DNA of 64,000 nucleotides from Sympetrum striolatum (taxonomy: Eukaryota; Arthropoda; Insecta; Odonata; Libellulidae), in NCBI GenBank assembly GCA_947579665.1, contig OX388347.1:22498562-22562561 (forward strand), written 5' to 3'. The translations under genes and the position numbers were made by a program. Below the pieces are notes generated by a model. The model was given only the letters and a program-made list of their open reading frames with translations, did no database searches and was not told the origin of the DNA. Positions 58,404-64,000 of this stretch are shown one piece after another. Within the stretch, counting starts at the first letter, position 1. Each line of letters begins with the position of its first letter.

Positions 58404-58639
58404 AATTAAGATTTAAATGTTTTTATTATCTCTCTATACAAGCAAAGTTTAGGTTTATTGTAGCCATGCGTTTTCATAACTACTCAAATTTACGTGCAGC
58501 ATCAAACAATTAAGGTAATCATAGATTTGTTGATTTAATTTCAATATTTCGGTTTTGAATGCCCACAAAGGAGAGATTTTTATTCAGTAAAAATACCATC
58601 AACCTAGGCTACCATCAATCTGTTCTATTGTGAACAAGC

Positions 58640-58960
58640 AGTGGATCTAATTCGACTGGAATGCCTTCTTCTAATTGGGAAACGTGTGTTTGATTTGTTC
58701 CCCGCAGTCGTCCTCAACTTTAATCGATGCTTTCAAGGCGATTGTGCTATTGCCTTTCTCTGCGGGACTTTCTCCAAACGTTTTCTTCTTTTATCTCTCT
58801 TCCACACCATTTCATCTTCTCCCCCTTTTACGATCCCCAACTGAGGTGAACCGAAACGTCGATTTAAATCACTTCAAAGGTCATCTAATTCCATTTCTTT
58901 CTCTCCATCGCCTCACTTGCTTCCTCCGTTTCTTCTTTCCAAGTTCTCATTCGTAACTGA
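58640..58960. other. GC-richer, pyrimidine-rich patch
   Basis: C/T-rich plus strand with overlapping frames of 67 and 93 codons that lack domains. At 58841-58863 ACTGAGG-TGAACC-GAAACGTC resembles a hammerhead phrase (CTGA, small stem GGT/ACC, GAAA, ACGT, GTC), but the GA of CTGANGA is missing and no stem I can be drawn. Confidence 0.25.
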
Positions 58961-59302
58961 AATCGGTAGATACTGAGGAAACTATATTACAATTATATTG
59001 AAACAATTAATTGCTGGTATGGACGTATTTTTGCCTAAAACTCAAAACCTTCACGTCCAAGAAGCTCCCAAACTTTACACATTACTTAATCTCTATTATA
59101 TATTGATTACTAGCTACTATACTGACTAATTCTCCCCTTATTCTACTTTTATGATTTTGTCAAGGAAGAGTATTGTGCGAAATTTTTTGCAAGCTAACTT
59201 TAAGCTTAGCTTCCTTCAGCTAACTTTCAGCTTAGCTTAGCATCCTTTGTCAAAGAGTATTTAAGAATTTTCTTCATGAATGATCATATCAATCTTTTTA
59301 AA
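58961..59302. other. AT-rich stretch with a 26-bp tandem repeat
   Basis: AGCTAACTTTAAGCTTAGC (59192) is repeated 26 bp later as AGCTAACTTTCAGCTTAGC (59218), ending about 59245. Nothing else is recognised. Confidence 0.65.
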
Positions 59303-59377
59303 GTAGTCGTGGTTAGAGCAACCGACCGGCAATTGGGAGACCCGGGTTCAATCCCCGGCTACAGCAGACTTTTTTTC
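59303..59377 (+). tRNA. tRNA-like pseudogene or SINE head
   Basis: Starts GTAGTCGTGGTTAGAGC (A-box-like but about two bases short), has a perfect T arm (CCGGG-TTCAATC-CCCGG, 59343-59358) with B box GGTTCAATCCC, and closes with CTAC, which pairs with the initial GTAG. Only four acceptor pairs form, the D arm is short and the anticodon stem is mismatched, so it should not make a functional tRNA. A T7 run at 59370-59376 would terminate RNA polymerase III directly behind it. No SINE body shared with the 13.4-kb SINE follows, so it belongs to another family or is a tRNA pseudogene. Confidence 0.5.
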
Positions 59378-61113
59378 TCTTTCATTTCTATCGTGTATAT
59401 TAACAAAGCATCTGTTTCCATGCGAACTTTCTGCGGTTATCTCCAGCGTATATCACTTTTTTAACAAACGTATCGCTTTGTATTGATTATCCTCGAGTAC
59501 CAAGGTGGAGATTTAAACGAAAATCATATGATTTTTGTATCGTAAAGAATAGCTAATTGAGTGAAATGCTGTAGTAGATAAAACTAATCGTTAGAAATAC
59601 TGCGGTTAATTGTTTTTGAAATGTAGATGTATCCTAATTTGAACATGAGTGGTAAATCTATTTTTCCTTTAAAATTTGTACAAATGATTATTTTAATTAT
59701 TTATTTTGTCAGGAGCAAAAATATGCCCAATATTTTCAATTTGTATTTCGTAAAAAGCTTTACTGGACGCTAAAATTTGGGAAGATATTTTTGGCGCCAG
59801 AATTGTATAAACCCAGACAAAAAGTTTCAGAGCTTAGCAAACAGCGATCATTTATGGAATAACGCAGCGTTTAAACAACATTATGCTCGCCGAATTTGGG
59901 AAACCGATCCATGGAATTCAAATTAAAAATAAATTCTTATCGAGATGCACTTGAAATAACTCCACTCTACTAATGAGGACTGTTTTGAAACATATATTTG
60001 TATTTAGAAATATTCAATACAAGTATCAACTAAGATATTACTAAATAAGGTCAACTTTGAAAAAATAGCTGTATACAATGAAAAACGCTGCACATGAGAG
60101 CACAAAAAGAATAAATACGATAAAATTAAAAGACGGAATGTATCAATACTAATCAGAAATTTTCTTTCAATTATTTACCTTTAATTATTTATGTAACACC
60201 AATGTGATCACTCTCAAATTCTATTTTTAATTAATTCAGAGAATATTGTGCGTTTAGTGCTAATTTGCATACATGAGATGTATACGTTTAAGAGATGTGA
60301 TTTTGAATGAATAGGAAATCGAGTTCTGTTCAGGGCTCGTTTGGGAATTAATTGTACGCTAATGAGATCAGCAGGACTTAGGCGTGCTTCACGGAACGCA
60401 ACGCAACGCAACAACGAAATAGTAATTAATTGGAAATTTTTACTGTGCTTACAATTCTTAGCATTGGAAAATATAATGGTTTCATTTCAATTCTACATGA
60501 ATATGCGACAAATTTAAAAGGCAATTCAGCGTACTGCTTTTATCCGCGTAATTTAATTATACAAATAATAAAATTGGTTTATTCAACCCTTGTAGTAGTT
60601 AATAAACACACACTTTTTTAACAGCAGTAGTAAAAAAGAAAGAAAAAAATTAGAACAAAACGCAAGGAGGGAATATAGGTACCCCAGAGGAAAAACCTGT
60701 CTCGGGGTTGCCTCACAAAATTTCATTAAGAATCACTAATTCATATCCACTCAATCCTGATTTATAAATCTTCCTTTCGCAAGATTTCTGTTTGGTTCTC
60801 TACACTTCTTATTTATGTAGTATATCTATGCTTGTTCCTAATCATCATCAGATCTCTTAACAAGAATCATTACATTTTATTTATCTTTCTTTGCTACTTT
60901 TCTATTAAAGAATCATTAACGGAACTGAACACAGTATTACTGTTCAATTGTTGCCCCGTATTCTTATAATAACTTTCCACTTAGCTGAATTAGAATATAA
61001 CAACTCTCCATCAATACACTATACACAAAAGCATCAAGCAATTATGAGTGTACTATATTAATTGAAGATTATTTCATTTGTTAATCGTTTTGAAGTATTC
61101 GTAAAATAGAATA
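59378..61113. other. AT-rich stretch, nothing recognised
   Basis: No gene recognised. A short (AACGC)n run lies at about 60396-60411. Confidence 0.5.
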
Positions 61114-61225
61114 AACAGGGATAAAGTGCGGTACCCTGTCTTATTTTCTCGGAACACCGGGGAATGAGAAGAAAAACGCCATTAAAAACGGCTATTGGAG
61201 ATTTTAAACCTCTAACAGGGATAAA
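61114..61225. mobile_element. Half copy of the inverted-repeat element between 12-bp direct repeats
   Basis: AACAGGGATAAA occurs at 61114-61125 and again exactly 100 bp later at 61214-61225. The 88 bp between them equal one arm of the 24.8/35.7-kb family on the minus strand: AGAGGTTTAAAATCTCCAAT, AGCCG, GGCGTTTTTCTTCTCATTCC, CCGGTGTTCC, and the inner edge with ACCGCAC. The outer terminus AGAGGTTTAAAATCTCC lies directly at the repeat, so the direct repeats look like a target duplication around a single-arm insertion. Confidence 0.7.
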
Positions 61226-61889
61226 TAGTTACCATAATTGTTATTCTTAACAGATTGCAAATTACAGATAGGCTAACGATATGGTGCCAATAAATCGAAA
61301 TATGAAACTACAGAGATGCAAAAAATTCGGCCACAATTGAATTATTGTGTAAAAATTGTTTAATTAATAGTGTATAATTTGAATTGTGGCAATTAACAAG
61401 TTAATACATTTAATATCACAAAAAGATGCCAAAAATATACCAAAACCATTTCCTATTCTATCCTGATTTACTGTAATTAATAAGCAAGTACATTAAAATA
61501 CATTAATAGTACGAAGAGTACCAGCATTTACGTAATAGTATCACTTATAATTAATAACATAACATCCAATATATGTAGTCTCCTACGGTTTAATCCTGTG
61601 GAAATTAATTAAAAACCTGACATTCTCAGAAAGCTAAATGAAATGTCATTCCTCAAGGAAAACTTCGATGCAACGTTATGAATAAAACACTAATTTATCA
61701 TTTGTAAAATAATATGAGAAGTATGTAAGTTTTTCAATGGCTGTATGAAAATGTATATTGAGGGAATCCCAAACCCTATCTCCCGTGCCTACATTCCCCT
61801 TTTTACTCAATTTTGTGAATTTTGTCAAAAAAATATGGTGCAATTTTCCATGTAAATTTACAAAGATGGGAAACATAAAAATCAAGAAT
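61226..61889. other. AT-rich stretch, nothing recognised
   Basis: No gene or repeat recognised. Confidence 0.5.
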
Positions 61890-62560
61890 CATGATTCCCA
61901 TCCAACATCCCAATTGGTATCATTTCATGATCAGAACCGCCTCTAAACGGGATAAAAATGCACATTATTTTACACCTGTGCAACGCCAGATATTCCGGCT
62001 AATAATTCCATATATATATTTGGCCCTTTCATCGTGGATAGCGACTGTTCGTATCCTTAGCGCCCCCATCTGCAGCCGTGTACCGAATTTCCACTTTTTA
62101 TTCCCCGCTCATCCTTCTTCCGCCGTAGCATTCTTCACCATAATGCCCCGGGGCATCATCATCCATCTTGCTCCGCCGCCGCTGCGGAAAAACTTAATTC
62201 CTTTTCGCGTCCGCACCTTCTTCTGTTTTCCTCGGAGGGCCCAATTAGGTGCTGCGGTCGCCAACTATCCCGAGCTTAGTTAAAGGAACTTAACAGCATT
62301 TGTCAACGTGTCGTTAGTGTCACGGAATTCCCCTTTGCGCCAATTTTTGTTTCTTCCTTTTTATCATCGCTCGCCGAAATTGAATCTCAAATGACTCCTT
62401 TATTCTCCACAACCGGAAGCTGAACTCGATGGAATTCAATCGATGGCTCAGGAAAAGGATGGATGGAAGCTGAATGACAAAGAAGGGATATGATGAGGGA
62501 GGGAGGGGTTCAAAAGGAGGGAAAAAATAGCTCGTCTAATGAGAGGAATGGGAACCGATA
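61890..62560. other. GC-richer island
   Basis: CpG-rich block (TGCCCCGGGGCATC, a palindrome near 62142; CCGCCGCCGCTGCGG near 62174). A 130-codon plus frame (61891-62283) is open but has no domain or splice signals. It ends in a purine-rich part (62460-62530). Confidence 0.3.
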
Positions 62561-63265
62561 GAGATGCATGCTATCTAGTTTCAGGATTAAAAGAAAATGT
62601 ATAGAAAAGCCTATGAAAAAGTCCACACAAAAATATATTATAAGTTTCTACAGCAGATGGTTATAAATAAAAGAGGTTTGCAAAAAAATAAACTAATTTT
62701 TCCACAAAAAATGTGGTGAAGTACTCATTATATTCATTTGTTTCTAAGGATTTCTAAAGTGTCTACGATGCCCCTGTAGTTTTTATCTTAAAGGCCACGG
62801 TACTCCAGCTGGAAGCAACAGAATACAACATTTTCTTTCCGCTCATCAGCACATCACTGTTCTTCATTATCATTATTTATTTTTCTTATTTATTTATTCA
62901 AATCTCACATACAGCATAACAATGCCAATTTAAAGTGAAATATAAAAATATACGTATAGAAAAGAAATAAACATAAACAGTAAAAACTGTCGTAAAATCT
63001 ATAGAAAAAGAAAAAATATAAACCACATTATTGTGGTTTTATTGTTGTGGTTTTATTGATTAACTACACAATCAGAACTGATGTCGTATTTTCTTTTCTG
63101 CCTTCAAGCTTCTAAGTCGCATCCGACCACATTCATTTATCTTCTCACAATCCTGATTTGACATCTATTACGTTAACATAATTTGAAGCAATTGCACTAC
63201 TGTTGATAGTAATTTCAGCCGTATTCGACATTTTTTACTTTTCGTTTCCTAAATTATTTTTTTCT
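62561..63265. other. AT-rich stretch with possible LINE tail and short tandem repeat
   Basis: At 62874-62960 TTATTTATTTATTCAAATCT followed by CACATACAGCATAACAATGCC resembles 26055-26125 and may be a minus-strand LINE tail; weak. At 63020-63060 AACCACA-TTA-TTGTGGTT forms a hairpin and TTGTGGTTTTATTG is repeated twice in tandem. No gene. Confidence 0.4.
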
Positions 63266-63338
63266 AATTGAAAATATATTTCTACTTTTCCACAAAGGTA
63301 AAGGACCTTTGTGGAAAAGTAGAAATCTATTTTCAATT
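63266..63338. repeat. 34-bp palindromic arms around a 5-base loop
   Basis: AATTGAAAATATATTTCTAC-TTTTCCACAAAGGT (63266-63299) and its inverse (63305-63338) match with one mismatch, loop AAAGG. The CCACAAAGG/CCTTTGTGG centre with GAAAAGTAGAAA outside resembles the outer arms of the 39.5- and 57.4-kb palindromes (TGTGGTAAAGGTATAAG). The hammerhead core expected between the arms is missing, so it may be the arm pair of the same family after loss of its centre. Confidence 0.7.
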
Positions 63339-64000
63339 ATGTCTCTCCACAACATCTCGGCCGAACCGATTGATTATATTTTTCTAATTGGTTCAAACCT
63401 CATTTAGGGATAACTTTATTCGAGTTGTTGAGGAAAGATCCCTAAGCTATTGCAAGAAATAGGGTTTAGGGGATAAGAGTAGTAAAGTATATAAGGAATA
63501 TGGGGAATAAAACCGTTTCACATAATGTCTATGGGCTTACAATTCATCAAAGGTTATTTTCTTCACGAAGACAGTTTTGTGAATTGGTCATTATTTGATA
63601 TCATCACAGTTATCCGTCGTAATTATTCAATGCTCTTAGATGTAGGAAAGAATAGGAAAACATAAATATGATATGCTCAGTCAAGTTGGGATTTTGTTTA
63701 CAGAATTTGCTTCCTGACTGTGGATACCTGGCCGCTTGCGGCCACTGTCACGTTTTTTTGATTACTTGCTGTCTCGAAGCAAAACAGTAACATTGTTTAT
63801 TTAGAAGAGAATTGAATATCTCAAATTATTTTTTTCTGTTAGAATGGACTCACAGTTACATATAAGATTTAGACTGAGCACTTATAGCTTAACTCTCCAA
63901 TCATCGAGAAAATTACTCTCCCATTAAATTCGTAGCTATTGATCAAGAAACTAACGATTACATTCTAGGGATGGATGGTACATTTTAATTCGCGTAGTTT
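63339..64000. other. AT-rich stretch to the window end, nothing recognised
   Basis: No gene or repeat recognised. A short inverted pair GGCCGCTTGCGGCC lies at about 63730. Confidence 0.5.

Noticed and set aside
58841..58863. A further hammerhead (CTGAGG, GAAACGTC)
   Set aside because: The GA of CTGANGA is missing and no stem I pairing exists around it.
61891..62283. A 130-codon plus-strand protein
   Set aside because: It is in a GC-richer island, has no recognisable domain and no splice signals, and reading-frame length alone is not enough at this composition.
1..64000. CRISPR array, bacterial operons, rRNA genes, telomeric repeats
   Set aside because: No regularly spaced direct repeats, no ribosome-binding sites with ordered genes, no rRNA sequence and no TTAGG-type arrays were seen; the window is eukaryotic repeat-rich DNA.

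Overview
This is 64 kb of AT-rich, non-coding eukaryotic nuclear DNA. I found no intact protein-coding gene. The open reading frames present (longest about 147 codons) lack recognisable domains or overlap repeats, and no frame shows convincing exon structure. Repeat content fits an arthropod, most likely an insect: short L2/CR1-type and RTE-type LINE fragments, a tRNA-derived SINE with a (TAC)n tail, palindromic terminal-inverted-repeat elements, and Penelope-type terminal repeats carrying hammerhead-ribozyme-like cores. The species cannot be settled from the sequence alone.

Layout. 0-9.6 kb: AT-rich DNA with two GC-richer islands (2.66-3.56, 6.04-6.70 kb), a 0.7-kb repeat ending in ACTTTCTC (4.3-5.0 kb), a Penelope-like palindrome (5.4 kb) and a frameshifted L2-type reverse-transcriptase fragment with its 3' hairpin (7.9-8.46 kb). 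9.6-14 kb: a possible 1-kb inverted-repeat element with a GACGCCCCA motif and a nested palindromic insertion that has a 13-bp target duplication, an older L2 fragment, and a SINE with perfect 13-bp target duplications next to a short L2 derivative. 14-24 kb: mostly AT-rich DNA with a purine/pyrimidine tract and two islands. 23.7-26.2 kb: one copy of a 370-bp repeat, then a nested composite (an inverted-repeat element whose arms carry hammerhead-like motifs, interrupted by a second ACTTTCTC element). 27-36 kb: three RTE-type remnants on the minus strand, a 0.36-kb tandem duplication abutting a second short L2 derivative, and a compact palindromic MITE. 38.5-39.6 kb: the inverted second copy of the 370-bp repeat, a second SINE, and the clearest hammerhead-like Penelope terminal repeat. 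40-64 kb: more islands in AT-rich DNA, another hammerhead-like palindrome (57.4 kb), a third L2 3' terminus (58.35 kb), a tRNA-like sequence (59.3 kb), a half inverted-repeat element between 12-bp direct repeats (61.1 kb) and a terminal palindrome (63.3 kb).

Functionally the window is a graveyard of mobile elements with no gene cooperation to describe. The most notable signals are (i) hammerhead ribozyme cores in the centres of palindromic repeats, (ii) a conserved 3' stem-loop with a GAAA loop shared by L2-type copies, and (iii) L2 derivatives that share the same 5' breakpoint, suggesting a short non-autonomous family. Alignments were made by eye; no identity values or database results are claimed.
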